A DNA stretch of 8,400 nucleotides from Candidatus Aminicenantota bacterium. Lineage in GTDB: Bacteria > Acidobacteriota > UBA4820 > DSQY01. The translations under genes and the position numbers were made by a program. The notes beneath the pieces were generated by a model that worked only from the letters and a program-made list of their open reading frames with translations, was not told the origin of the DNA and made no database searches. This document shows, one piece after another, positions 1 to 7,021 of this stretch; within the stretch, counting starts at the first letter, position 1; every line of letters starts with the position of its first letter. Location: the NCBI GenBank assembly GCA_027365515.1, contig DAHXMK010000174.1, positions 1 through 8,400 on the forward strand. The letters run 5' to 3'.

Positions 1-109
1 CGGCCAGGCGAAGGGCGGCGCGGCGATCATCGTTTCGAGCGACATGAACCACTACGAGCCCGCGCCGGTGAACAGGCGCAAGGACGACGCGGCGCTGGCG
101 GCCCGTTAA
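1..109 (+). CDS. C-terminal fragment of a Memo-family protein (AmmeMemoRadiSam system protein B-like), prematurely ended
   Basis: Reading from base 2 gives 35 codons and a TAA at 107-109. The peptide contains a hydrophobic strand (AAIIVSSD) followed by MNHYEP and a basic/acidic helix (NRRKDDAALAA). SSDM-x-HYEP is the signature of the Memo family (AmmeMemoRadiSam system protein B, dioxygenase-like fold). Its Asp and second His match metal-site residues of human MEMO1. In the family this motif is normally followed by some 80-90 more residues, including a conserved Cys in a CG-x-x-P-type segment. Here translation stops about 20 residues after the motif. The other two plus-strand frames across 110-220 show no resemblance to the missing part, so a simple frameshift does not rescue it. 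It is probably a truncated gene or pseudogene. The family call is fairly sure from one motif; the 5' part lies outside the window. Confidence 0.72.
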   Translation, partial: GQAKGGAAIIVSSDMNHYEPAPVNRRKDDAALAAR

Positions 110-220
110 GCATAACACAACGCCTTTGTGGCGCGAAGGCAGAAGAGACGTACTTACACGGAGGCCGGCCGCTTCGGAGGCGAGCCCGCGAAGGCGCGCG
201 TGTGATATCCTTGTGGCCTT

Positions 221-1276
221 ATGGAGAACGGCGCCCCCCGCAGGATTCTCGTGATTAGGTTGTCGTCGCTCGGCGACGTTGCGCGCCTTCTGCCTTCTCT
301 GCGGGCGCTGAACTCATCGCCGGATTTCACCGCCGACTTGACCACCGAGGACAGGTTCGCGAGGATCATGGAAATTTTCCCCGTTGCCAAGGAGGTCATC
401 AAATATCCCCGCAGGTCGGCGGGTTCACCGGTCCGCTCGCCTTGGAGTTGGGGCTCGGCGATGGCGAGCTATTTTCGCGGGCTTCGCGAGAAGCGGTACG
501 ACGTGGCGCTGGACCTCCATGGCATCTTCCGCTCGGCCGCGGTCGCCCACTTGAGCGGCGCCGCGGAGACGGCCGGCTATGCCCGGGGGTTCGGCAAGGA
601 GGGCTCGCACCTTTTTTACGAAAGAGCACTGGTGCCTTCCGCGACCTCCGCGATCTCCCGCTACGAGCGCTACGCCGGAGCGCTGGAGGCCATCGGCGCG
701 CCGCGCCCGTCGGACGACTACTTCGCGCCAACGGTTTCAAGCGGCGCGCGATCAAAAGTCGCCGAGCTGTTGGAAAAATGGGGGATGAAAGCGGGAGGCT
801 ATGCCGTCGCCTTCATCGGTACGAGCGCGGCCCAGCGCCGCAAACGGTGGCCGATAGGCCATTTCGTCTCGTGCGCCACGGAGATGTACCGCGGGAGCGG
901 CGTAGTCTCCGTTGTCGCCTGGGGTCCGGACGAGGCCGGCTTGCTCAAGGAGATTCCGGAGGGGCCAGGCCTTCGCGTCGCGCCGCTGTTGAGTCTGGCC
1001 GAAACCGTCGCGCTCATAGAGGGCTGCCGCGTTTACGTCGGCGCCGACACCGGCTTCACCCACATCGCCGCGCTGATGGGCGTCAGGACCGTCGCCGTGA
1101 TGGGGCCGACCGACCCGCGCGTCAACCGCCCGTTCGGCAACCGGTTCAGGATCGCCTTCAAGCCTGGGATCAAGCGCGAGTGCGCGGGCGAAAAATGTTG
1201 CCACGCCGACTGCATGGCATTGATCGAGCCTGAAGAGGTGGCGGGCGAAGCCATGGCTTTGATGGAGGCGGAGTGA
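221..1276 (+). CDS. Glycosyltransferase family 9 protein (ADP-heptose:LPS heptosyltransferase-like)
   Basis: Predicted 351-residue cytosolic/peripheral glycosyltransferase of family GT9, the family of WaaC/WaaF that adds heptose from ADP-heptose to the LPS inner core. Seen: an N-terminal Rossmann strand with R-L-S-S-L-G-D-V (residues 13-20); YDVALDLHGIFRSA (93-106), matching the family's second conserved block; a second domain opening with GGYAVAFIGTSAAQRRKRWP (192-211); the nucleotide-sugar site GADTGFTHIAALMG (274-287) with GPTDP (295-299); and a Cys cluster C321, C326, C327, C331 near the end, a pattern often seen in this family. The length is normal. The ATG at 221 is the only in-frame start after the TGA at 203-205. 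No good Shine-Dalgarno lies within 15 nt, so initiation may be weak. The 3' end overlaps tatD by 4 nt, so the two are probably co-transcribed. Acceptor and donor specificity (heptosyltransferase I, II or other) cannot be decided. Confidence 0.9.
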   Translation: MENGAPRRILVIRLSSLGDVARLLPSLRALNSSPDFTADLTTEDRFARIMEIFPVAKEVIKYPRRSAGSPVRSPWSWGSAMASYFRGLREKRYDVALDLHGIFRSAAVAHLSGAAETAGYARGFGKEGSHLFYERALVPSATSAISRYERYAGALEAIGAPRPSDDYFAPTVSSGARSKVAELLEKWGMKAGGYAVAFIGTSAAQRRKRWPIGHFVSCATEMYRGSGVVSVVAWGPDEAGLLKEIPEGPGLRVAPLLSLAETVALIEGCRVYVGADTGFTHIAALMGVRTVAVMGPTDPRVNRPFGNRFRIAFKPGIKRECAGEKCCHADCMALIEPEEVAGEAMALMEAE

Positions 1277-2064
1277 GCCCTAAGAACGATGGCTCCTTAT
1301 GGACTGATTCCCACTGCCACCTGGCGATGGCCGATTTCGACGGCGACAGGGCCGGCGCGATAGAACGTGCCAAAGCTTTCGGCGTGAAAAGGCTGGTCAG
1401 CGTCGGCACGAATCCAGGCGATTGGGATGAAGCCGCGGCGCTGGCGAATGGCGATGATATCGTCGCCACGGCGGGACTGCATCCACACGAGGCTTCCAAG
1501 TGGAACGGCGATGTGGCCGCGAGCCTCGCCTCGGCGCTCGGCCGGCCCTCGGTCCGCGCCGTCGGCGAAATCGGCCTCGACTTCCATTACGACATCTCTC
1601 CAAGAGAAGTCCAGATCGAAGCTTTCGCGGCGCAACTCGCCATCGCACAAGAGCGAGGGCTGCCGCCGGTCATCCACTCGCGCGAGGCTTTTGATAAAAC
1701 GGTTGACGTGCTTAGAGGCCTGCGCTGGAGCGCCCCCGGCATCATTCACTGTTTCACCTACGGCGAAGACAAGGTCAAGCCTTTCCTCGACCTTGGGTTC
1801 ACGATTTCGGTTTCCGGCATCGTCACGTTTCCCAGGGCGGAAGAGTTGCGAAGCGCGGTGAAGTGTGTCCCCATCGGCCGCCTTCTTGTCGAGACCGATT
1901 CCCCTTACCTCGCGCCGGTTCCTTTCAGGGGAAAGCGTTGCGAGCCGGCGCACGTGGCGAGAGTCGGCGAGTTCCTGGCCGGCTGCCTGCAAATCGCCCC
2001 CGAGGAGCTTGCCCTCGCTACTTCCTCGAACGCGGCAAAACTCTTCGCCTGGCCGGCCCCGTAA
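1273..2064 (+). CDS. tatD: TatD-family metal-dependent deoxyribonuclease
   Basis: A 263-residue TIM-barrel hydrolase of the TatD/YcfH family; characterised members are Mg-dependent 3'-5' DNases of the cytoplasm linked to DNA repair. The metal-ligand set is complete: H14-C-H16 after a short N-terminal strand, E99 in GEIGLD, H135 in HSRE, H159 in IHCF, and D209 in ETDSPYLAP. GLHPHEA, close to the usual GxHPH element, lies at about residue 70. The length is typical (about 260). The start is GTG at 1273, inside the GT9 stop (GTGA overlap). GGAGG at 1264-1268 gives a 4-nt spacing. The nearby ATG at 1289 is out of frame, and the DSHCHL motif follows shortly after the GTG, so GTG is the sensible choice. 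It is likely translated by coupling with the GT9 gene. The gene converges with the zinc peptidase gene. The family call is secure; the physiological substrate is not known from sequence. Confidence 0.94.
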   Translation: MSPKNDGSLWTDSHCHLAMADFDGDRAGAIERAKAFGVKRLVSVGTNPGDWDEAAALANGDDIVATAGLHPHEASKWNGDVAASLASALGRPSVRAVGEIGLDFHYDISPREVQIEAFAAQLAIAQERGLPPVIHSREAFDKTVDVLRGLRWSAPGIIHCFTYGEDKVKPFLDLGFTISVSGIVTFPRAEELRSAVKCVPIGRLLVETDSPYLAPVPFRGKRCEPAHVARVGEFLAGCLQIAPEELALATSSNAAKLFAWPAP

Positions 2065-2159
2065 AGAGCGCGCCGACTATTTGCCATAAATGACACCAAC
2101 ACCCCAGATTGTGAAATGGCGTGATATGGAATGGGATCTGGAGACTTGCTGAGATTCGG
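2065..2159. other. Convergent spacer between tatD and the restriction operon
   Basis: This 95-bp stretch separates two genes that end facing each other. No convincing intrinsic terminator is visible in either direction: the best inverted repeat is 6 bp (2104-2109 with 2136-2141) around a 26-nt loop, without a T run. Base composition drops here from the GC-rich tatD side to the more AT-rich peptidase side. It is therefore a candidate boundary of the inserted restriction island. No attachment site or direct repeat was recognised. Confidence 0.5.
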
Positions 2160-2897
2160 CTAGGCCAGCACGACTCGATCCAATTTCGTTTTTCTTTCCC
2201 CCCAATCAGGTACCACCTGCGATAAGTGCCTGTAGAAGGCCTTAGTGTGGTTAAGCTCCTTGAGGTGGCACAGTTCATGGGCAATGACGTACTCAATGCA
2301 CGAGAGGGGGGCCTTCACCAGTTCCGGGTTGAGCGTGATTGTGCCCCGCCTGGAACAGCTGCCCCACTTGCACTTCATGGTCTGAAGTCGCCACTGAAAA
2401 TCTGCTTCTTGGCCCACTCCGAGTTTCTCGCTTAGCTCGGCGATCCTCTTTTCGAAGACTGACTCGGCGGATTTTCTATACCAGAACTCGGCCAACCGCG
2501 ACTTGGCCTCCCAACTCTTCGGATGTCTCGTATGCAATAAGAAGAAGGCTCCGACCAGCTTCGCCCCCTCGTTCTCGCTGGCGACAACCTTCAACCTATA
2601 CTGGCGTCCAAGAAACTGAAAAGTCTCGCCACTCACGTACTTCCTAGGAGTGGGGAATGGGCGGTAAGACTCGAAGCGCTCCAATTGTTTGAGAATCCAA
2701 GGCGCTCGTTGCCGGATCCTCGAGAGGATCACCTTTTCACTGCGACCAAGCGGAACATCCGCCGTCACTTGTTGGTCAGGGTGCACGCTAATGACAAGCC
2801 GCTTGCGGTCGGAATAGCGGGTGCTTACCTTAATGGTCCGCCCCGCGTAAGAGAAGGATTGGGCGATCTCGCGGGGGCGCGATTTTCCATTACTCAT
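2160..2897 (-). CDS. YgjP/M48-type zinc metallopeptidase linked to the type I restriction operon
   Basis: A 245-residue protein of the YgjP-like (DUF45, often annotated M48 or SprT-like) metal-dependent hydrolase family. The zinc site is visible as HELCH (207-211), with a likely third ligand H217 in NHTKAFY. The family-specific block KCKWGSCSRRGTITLNPELV occupies about 175-194. The N-terminal half has beta-rich segments (TIKVSTRYSDRKRLVISV, then YRLKVVAS) typical of these proteins. There is no signal peptide or membrane segment, so it should be cytoplasmic. The ATG at 2897 overlaps the hsdR stop (ATGA, 4 nt), with AAGGTG at 2906-2911 giving an 8-nt spacing. This implies translational coupling to HsdR. 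Peptidases of this family are often found beside type I restriction genes, but the substrate is unknown. A role in HsdR turnover, analogous to ClpXP-driven restriction alleviation, is only inference. It is the last gene of the operon. Confidence 0.88.
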   Translation of the reverse strand: MSNGKSRPREIAQSFSYAGRTIKVSTRYSDRKRLVISVHPDQQVTADVPLGRSEKVILSRIRQRAPWILKQLERFESYRPFPTPRKYVSGETFQFLGRQYRLKVVASENEGAKLVGAFFLLHTRHPKSWEAKSRLAEFWYRKSAESVFEKRIAELSEKLGVGQEADFQWRLQTMKCKWGSCSRRGTITLNPELVKAPLSCIEYVIAHELCHLKELNHTKAFYRHLSQVVPDWGERKTKLDRVVLA

Positions 2898-5800
2898 GGC
2901 AGCCGCACCTTAGCGATGTTGATGCATTGCTCCATTATGGAATCAATATCGTCCAGGCTCAGCGCCAGCTTTTGCGCGGCCTTGAGACCCAGGAGGTAAT
3001 CCTCGATTTCATTGCGCATGCTGTTCTGAACATCCTTGTTGGAGGTCCAATGAACAATCTTGAACTTGCTGATGACCTCTTCGACTCGAAGGCTGGCGTC
3101 CAAGGACACTCGCAAAGCTTCAGGCCCGGCAAGAGACTTCCCGATCGCATCGCGGATTACACCAAAATAGGCCTTGACTACGCCGCGGCCTTGCAGTTCG
3201 CTTGGCAGATCATCGCCTGTCCGGTCTCTAACGGAACAGCTAATATCCTTCACCTTTTTCAGGTACTCAAGGTCCGATATGCGCCGCTCACGAAATGCAC
3301 GAATGGCTTCTTCCAGTATTTCCGAGAACTTCTTGAAGAAAGCCGGATCCTCGTCCATTCGGAGCTCGATCGTTCTCTTGGTGCGAAAGGCGATAGTATC
3401 AGCTTTTGATGTTGTTCCGGTCAGCTTCTCGACTTCCTTGGCAAACGCCTCCTTGTCGAAGATGTTTACCAACCCCGTAAGTTTCTCCACCTCACCGGTG
3501 CCCACGTGAGTATCAATCAGCTTCTGAATCTTGGGCTCGTATTCCCTGAAATCCACCACTTCCGCGTATCGCCGGCGGACGGCAGTGCGCAGGCTCATGA
3601 AGAATTTCAAGTCATCGACGTATCGGGTGATTCGCTCTTGCGGGGTGTGGCTGATAAATCTCACGGTCGCAAGGGCGACATCCAGTGTTCGGGCGTAGAT
3701 GGACAACCGCTCGTAGAAGGTGTTCCTGAGAGCTTCATCCTGCAACAGGATTTCGTAAGCCTCTTCGTCACGCCGGTTGCCCACATCCTTGAATACTTGC
3801 TGGAGGTCGGAGTGCCGTTGCGGCAATTGATTGATGACCGCGCTTACGTCGGAAATCGTGGCGGCCAGGTCGCACTGATCGTAGTCCGCCAGCTTTCCGT
3901 AGAGATCCAAGGCGTGGTCCAGGTTCTCGAGCACGCCCCAGTAATCCAGTACGTATCCATAGTCCTTGCCTGGGTAGAGGCGGTTCACGCGCGCGATGGC
4001 TTGTAACAGAGCATGCTCTTCCAATGATTTAGTCAGATACAGGACGACATTTCGTGGAGCATCAAAGCCCGTCAGAAGCTTGCTCACCACTATGATGATC
4101 TCGGGATCGTCCCCGCGTTTGAAAGCGTTGATGAGTTGCTTGTTGTACTGCTTTTCCGAGCCGTACATTGCCATCATACGTTTCCAAAAGGTGATCACCT
4201 TGTCCTTGCTCTCGCCGTAGATCTCCTCGTGTCCTTCCCGCTCATCGGGGCCGGAAATCAAGACTTCGGAAGAGACCATGCCGAAGCTGTCCAAGTGTTC
4301 CTTATAGCGAAGCGCGGTGGCCTTATCGGGAGTGACGAGCTGGCCCTTGAAGCCAGTCCCCTTCCAGCTATCCCGGAAATGGACGCTGATGTCGTAGGCC
4401 ACCCGCGCCACTTTCTGTTCCGCCTTGTTGAGCTGATCCGAGCTTGAAAACTTGTGCTTGAGGTCCGCCCGTTGTTCCTCGCTTAAATCCTCCGTGACCA
4501 TGGCAAACCACGAATCAATGGGTTCCTTATAGACAACCTGTTCGACGTGTCTCCCTTCGTAGAGGAGAGGCACGACGGCCTTGTCTTCGACAGCCTGGCT
4601 TATGGTGTAGGTAGGTGGAATCAGCCCTCCAAATCGTTGAATGGTGTTCTTCTCCTTCTTTGCCACCGGAGTGCCCGTGAAACCGATAAAGCAGGCGTTG
4701 GGGAGGACCTTTCGCATCTTTGCGTGCAATGGGCCGAACTGACTTCGGTGCCCCTCGTCCACGAGGACGAAGATGTTATGGCTTTCATTGGTGGCATTCG
4801 CCCTGCCAAGGGCCGCCTCGAATTTGTCTATGATAGTGGCGATGATCCTTCCCTGGTTCCCCTGCAAGAGATCCCCGAGGTGTTTTCCCGTCCTGGCTTG
4901 GACTACCTCCGCGCCGCAGTGCTGAAAGGTCTTGTAGATTTGATCATCCAAGTCAATGCGGTCGGTGACCAGGACCACCTTGAAGTCCGGGATTGCCGGC
5001 TCCAAGGCGATGGCGTGCGCCAGCATGACCATTGTAAGCGACTTGCCGCTTCCCTGTGTGTGCCAGACCACGCCGCCCGGCCTCGCCCCGCCGCTCCCGA
5101 TCGAGCGAATGCGCGCGAGGATGTTGTTGACCGTGAAGTATTGCTGGTACCTGGCGATTTTCTTGACTCCAGCCTCAAAGAGGGTGAACCGGTAAGTGAG
5201 TTCCAAAAGCCGCTCCGGCCCGCACAAAGCGTGGATGGCTCTGTCTTGCCCGGTGATCTCGCGCCCGTATGATTCGATCTCGTCGAAGTGCTGGCGGATT
5301 TCCTTCTTGCGATGGGCAAATAGCTTTCTCTTCTGTTCGGCGGCGAGCGGGCGGCTGACCAAGGCGCGGAGCGCCTCGGAGTCCTCGCCGAGATCCTTCC
5401 AAATGGCCCAGTACTTCGCCTCCGTTCCAGCCGTCGCGTAGAGGGCTTCGTTCTTCGTCACTGCCATGAGGAGCTGTGAATAATAGAAAAGACGCGGGAT
5501 TTCCTCGTCCCTCTGATTGCGAAGCTGCTGGCTGACGGCCTGTTCCAGCGGATCCTTGAGATCGGGCCGCTTGCACTCGATCACCGCCAGGGGAATGCCG
5601 TTCACGAAGAGAACCAGGTCGGGCCGGCGCGTGTCGTCGCTTCCGCTTCTAGCCACCTCGAACTCTTCCGTGACATGAAAGACGTTGTTGGACGGGTTTT
5701 TGAAATCAACGTACCAGAGAGGAAAGCTCTTCAAGTCCCCGTTAATGGCTTGAGGCAAGCTTTTGGGAAGGGTCATCAGCTCGTATAGCTTCTCGTTCGT

Positions 5801-6088
5801 GCGGACGAGGCCGTCGTTACTGACCTCCTTTAGGGCCTGCACCGCCGCTTGAATGTTGCCTTCTGAGAAAGGATAGGCCTCTCCCTTATGGCTGATTTGG
5901 TTAATCCGCCGGAGTTGCTTGGCTAGCACGCCTTCCAGAAGGACCTCCGAAATCCGCCCTCCCCGCAGCGAGAGCGCCTCCTCGGGCGTAAGATAGACGT
6001 AGCCCAGGTTCTGCAAGAGCTGGAGAGCTGGAATCTTGGAGATGTCCTCTTCCAGGAAGGAGGGCGTGGACTCCGACGTCATGGTCAC
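2894..6088 (-). CDS. hsdR: Type I restriction endonuclease subunit R (HsdR)
   Basis: A 1064-residue motor/nuclease subunit that, with HsdM2S, recognises unmethylated sites, translocates DNA using ATP and cuts at a distance. Domains in order: an N-terminal PD-(D/E)xK nuclease with D157 (RRPDLVLF) and E171-C-K173 (AVIECKRP), followed by QLRNQ at about 189; a RecA-like domain 1 with Walker A HTQGSGKS (343-350), Walker B DEGH (444-447) and TGTP (471-474); a RecA-like domain 2 with LLTGFDAP (671-678) and QAIARVNR (696-703); and a helical C-terminal region for docking on the methylase. All key motifs are intact and the length is normal, so it should be active. The GTG at 6088 overlaps the dinD stop by 4 nt. 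An ATG two codons later (6082) is the alternative, and both are served by the same Shine-Dalgarno. The downstream peptidase gene overlaps by 4 nt. The 3' half looks less GC-rich than dinD. Confidence 0.97.
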   Translation of the reverse strand: MTMTSESTPSFLEEDISKIPALQLLQNLGYVYLTPEEALSLRGGRISEVLLEGVLAKQLRRINQISHKGEAYPFSEGNIQAAVQALKEVSNDGLVRTNEKLYELMTLPKSLPQAINGDLKSFPLWYVDFKNPSNNVFHVTEEFEVARSGSDDTRRPDLVLFVNGIPLAVIECKRPDLKDPLEQAVSQQLRNQRDEEIPRLFYYSQLLMAVTKNEALYATAGTEAKYWAIWKDLGEDSEALRALVSRPLAAEQKRKLFAHRKKEIRQHFDEIESYGREITGQDRAIHALCGPERLLELTYRFTLFEAGVKKIARYQQYFTVNNILARIRSIGSGGARPGGVVWHTQGSGKSLTMVMLAHAIALEPAIPDFKVVLVTDRIDLDDQIYKTFQHCGAEVVQARTGKHLGDLLQGNQGRIIATIIDKFEAALGRANATNESHNIFVLVDEGHRSQFGPLHAKMRKVLPNACFIGFTGTPVAKKEKNTIQRFGGLIPPTYTISQAVEDKAVVPLLYEGRHVEQVVYKEPIDSWFAMVTEDLSEEQRADLKHKFSSSDQLNKAEQKVARVAYDISVHFRDSWKGTGFKGQLVTPDKATALRYKEHLDSFGMVSSEVLISGPDEREGHEEIYGESKDKVITFWKRMMAMYGSEKQYNKQLINAFKRGDDPEIIIVVSKLLTGFDAPRNVVLYLTKSLEEHALLQAIARVNRLYPGKDYGYVLDYWGVLENLDHALDLYGKLADYDQCDLAATISDVSAVINQLPQRHSDLQQVFKDVGNRRDEEAYEILLQDEALRNTFYERLSIYARTLDVALATVRFISHTPQERITRYVDDLKFFMSLRTAVRRRYAEVVDFREYEPKIQKLIDTHVGTGEVEKLTGLVNIFDKEAFAKEVEKLTGTTSKADTIAFRTKRTIELRMDEDPAFFKKFSEILEEAIRAFRERRISDLEYLKKVKDISCSVRDRTGDDLPSELQGRGVVKAYFGVIRDAIGKSLAGPEALRVSLDASLRVEEVISKFKIVHWTSNKDVQNSMRNEIEDYLLGLKAAQKLALSLDDIDSIMEQCINIAKVRLP

Positions 6089-6954
6089 GGCTCCTCCTCG
6101 GCTTGCGGGAGAGCCCGGGCGGAGCGCTTCCCCCCGAGTTTCTTCTCTTCAGCGACGAGCCTCCGCTCCACCTTCTTCACATCCTCCGCCGGGGGCAACT
6201 GCTCCGGCACGATGCCCCGGTCCGTAAGCGCCTTGCGGACGGCCTTGCTGCTCTTCACGTGCTCCGAGGCAATGGCGGGTTCCGTGCAGAGGTCGTCCTT
6301 CCTAATGTTGAAGTTGGTAATCTCGTTGGCGAAGTCCTTGGCCTTGATGGTGATCGTGGGCAGGAAATCGGCCAAAGGGCGGCCCGCGGGAACCTTCAGG
6401 AGGCTCTTCATGTCCTGGGTCGTGTGCCCACCAAAAAGCGCCTGGTCACCTTTGCTCCGTATTCGGGCGAAGCTCTCGCTCTCGTGAAGCCGCTCAAAGA
6501 TGGCCTGGGAGAGCGCCTTCTCCGAGAGGGTGAGCTTGTGCCGGGCCTTGAGGCGCTCCCGCTCGGCGATGCGCTGTTCAATGAGTTCCTGCTTGCGCGT
6601 CTGAACCGCGAAATAGGTCTGGGCGAAGGCGATGGGCGCCTTCGATGAATCCCCGTTTTGGGCGATGAGGTAGCAGGCGTAGCGGGTCAGGGCGAAGTCC
6701 TCCACCTCCCGCCGCGCGCCCGAACCCAGGGAGACCATTTTCGTGATCCCAAGAAAATGGTCTGCCGCTTCATGTCCCGAGGTCTGGCAGGCCGTGCCGG
6801 CCTTCTGGATCACCCCCAAGAAATTCTCCCACCTCGCATAGCCCAAGAGGCCCTGGAGGTCCCGGGCGAACCAAAATTCGGCCCCCGTGGATTCCTCCTT
6901 TTGGACGATTTTCTCGAAGCTCTCGTGAAGCCGGGCGACCAGTTCGTGTTTCAT
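6085..6954 (-). CDS. dinD: DNA damage-inducible protein D (DinD) homologue
   Basis: A 289-residue homologue of E. coli DinD (about 274 aa), an SOS-induced protein reported to inhibit RecA-mediated strand exchange by acting on RecA filaments. Seen: an N-terminal FWFARDLQGLLGY segment (27-39), resembling the Bro-N/ANT-type fold of phage and virus DNA-binding proteins; the strongly conserved stretch SGHEAADHF (59-67), KMV-x-x-GS-x-A-x-R (72-81) and LTRYACYLIAQNGD (89-102); QTYFAVQTRKQEL (112-124); then FGGHTTQDMKSLLKVPAGRP and LADFLPTITIKAKDFANEIT (174-213); and a charged C-terminal tail. The start is ATG at 6954, with GGAGG at 6959-6963 (4-nt spacing). It lies between hsdS and hsdR and overlaps hsdR by 4 nt. 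Sampled lines here are about 67% G+C, richer than hsdS, suggesting a mosaic operon. Codons 64-75 carry an inverted repeat that is duplicated upstream of the gene. The family is secure; its role here, whether RecA modulation, autoregulation or effect on restriction, is inferred. Confidence 0.93.
   Translation of the reverse strand: MKHELVARLHESFEKIVQKEESTGAEFWFARDLQGLLGYARWENFLGVIQKAGTACQTSGHEAADHFLGITKMVSLGSGARREVEDFALTRYACYLIAQNGDSSKAPIAFAQTYFAVQTRKQELIEQRIAERERLKARHKLTLSEKALSQAIFERLHESESFARIRSKGDQALFGGHTTQDMKSLLKVPAGRPLADFLPTITIKAKDFANEITNFNIRKDDLCTEPAIASEHVKSSKAVRKALTDRGIVPEQLPPAEDVKKVERRLVAEEKKLGGKRSARALPQAEEEP
6093..6097 (-). promoter_or_regulatory. Ribosome binding site of hsdR
   Basis: On the minus strand a GGAGG core within GAGGAGGAG lies at the end of dinD. 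It is 4 nt from the GTG at 6088 and 10 nt from the ATG at 6082. The spacing is tight for GTG and slightly long for ATG, so the two starts cannot be separated by this alone; the ATG is the conventional codon. The products differ by two residues. Confidence 0.55.
6732..6763. repeat. Intragenic inverted repeat in dinD, second copy of the upstream palindrome block
   Basis: Arms AGACCATTTT (6732-6741) and AAAATGGTCT (6754-6763) are perfect complements around a 12-nt centre. Within it, 6734-6763 aligns without gaps to 6994-7023 upstream of dinD: 13 identical bases, 6 central bases with 3 matches, then 11 identical bases, or 27 of 30 in total. The block encodes residues 65-74 of DinD (DHFLGITKMV), part of a conserved stretch of the protein, so its degenerate centre may reflect coding constraint. 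The same orientation is kept in both copies. It could be an intragenic operator. Confidence 0.8.
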
Positions 6955-7021
6955 GGAACCTCCCTCGATTCACCCTTGCCTTATTATCAAGAAACCATTT
7001 TCGTGACCTCACGAAAATGGT
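6955..7021 (-). promoter_or_regulatory. Only gap in the operon: putative control region upstream of dinD
   Basis: These 67 bp separate hsdS from dinD, whereas the other junctions in the operon overlap. Reading toward dinD, the gap holds a perfect 28-bp palindrome, then GATAAT (6988-6983, five of six bases of a -10 box), then GAGGGAGG (6966-6959) before the ATG. No good -35 hexamer is found at 16-18 bp; that position falls inside the palindrome. An internal promoter for dinD-hsdR-peptidase, with the palindrome as operator, fits the layout but is inferred. Confidence 0.42.
6994..7021. repeat. Perfect 28-bp palindrome (13-bp arms, 2-bp centre), putative operator
   Basis: The left arm ACCATTTTCGTGA (6994-7006) and right arm TCACGAAAATGGT (7009-7021) are exact reverse complements separated by CC. 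A 2-nt loop is too tight for a natural RNA hairpin, and neither side has a good T tract, so a dimeric protein-binding site is more likely than a terminator. Its outer edge abuts the hsdS stop codon (7022-7024). The arm sequence recurs inside dinD. Confidence 0.85.

Noticed and set aside
122..140. Small hairpin (GCCTT / AAGGC) after the Memo fragment as a terminator
   Set aside because: Five-base stem without a following T run; similar stems are expected by chance in GC-rich DNA.
442..1233. Long plus-strand frame of 263 codons inside the GT9 gene
   Set aside because: Arg/Pro/Gly-rich translation with no recognisable motif, fully inside a gene with strong family motifs; a GC-rich shadow frame.
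1297..1992. Minus-strand frame of 231 codons opposite tatD
   Set aside because: Antisense to a gene whose complete metal-ligand set is visible; no family signature of its own.
2104..2141. Bidirectional terminator between tatD and the peptidase gene
   Set aside because: Only a 6-bp inverted repeat with a 26-nt loop and no T tract; too weak to call.
4547..5272. Plus-strand frame of 241 codons opposite hsdR
   Set aside because: Lies antisense to the helicase and nuclease motifs of HsdR and shows no domain signature.
6103..6648. Plus-strand frame of 181 codons opposite dinD
   Set aside because: Antisense shadow of a gene closely resembling DinD; no independent start signal or motif.
6994..7021. 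Palindrome as an intrinsic terminator between hsdS and dinD
   Set aside because: The two-base centre is too small for a normal hairpin loop, the stem is rich in A/T, and no run of T follows in either direction. An operator fits better.
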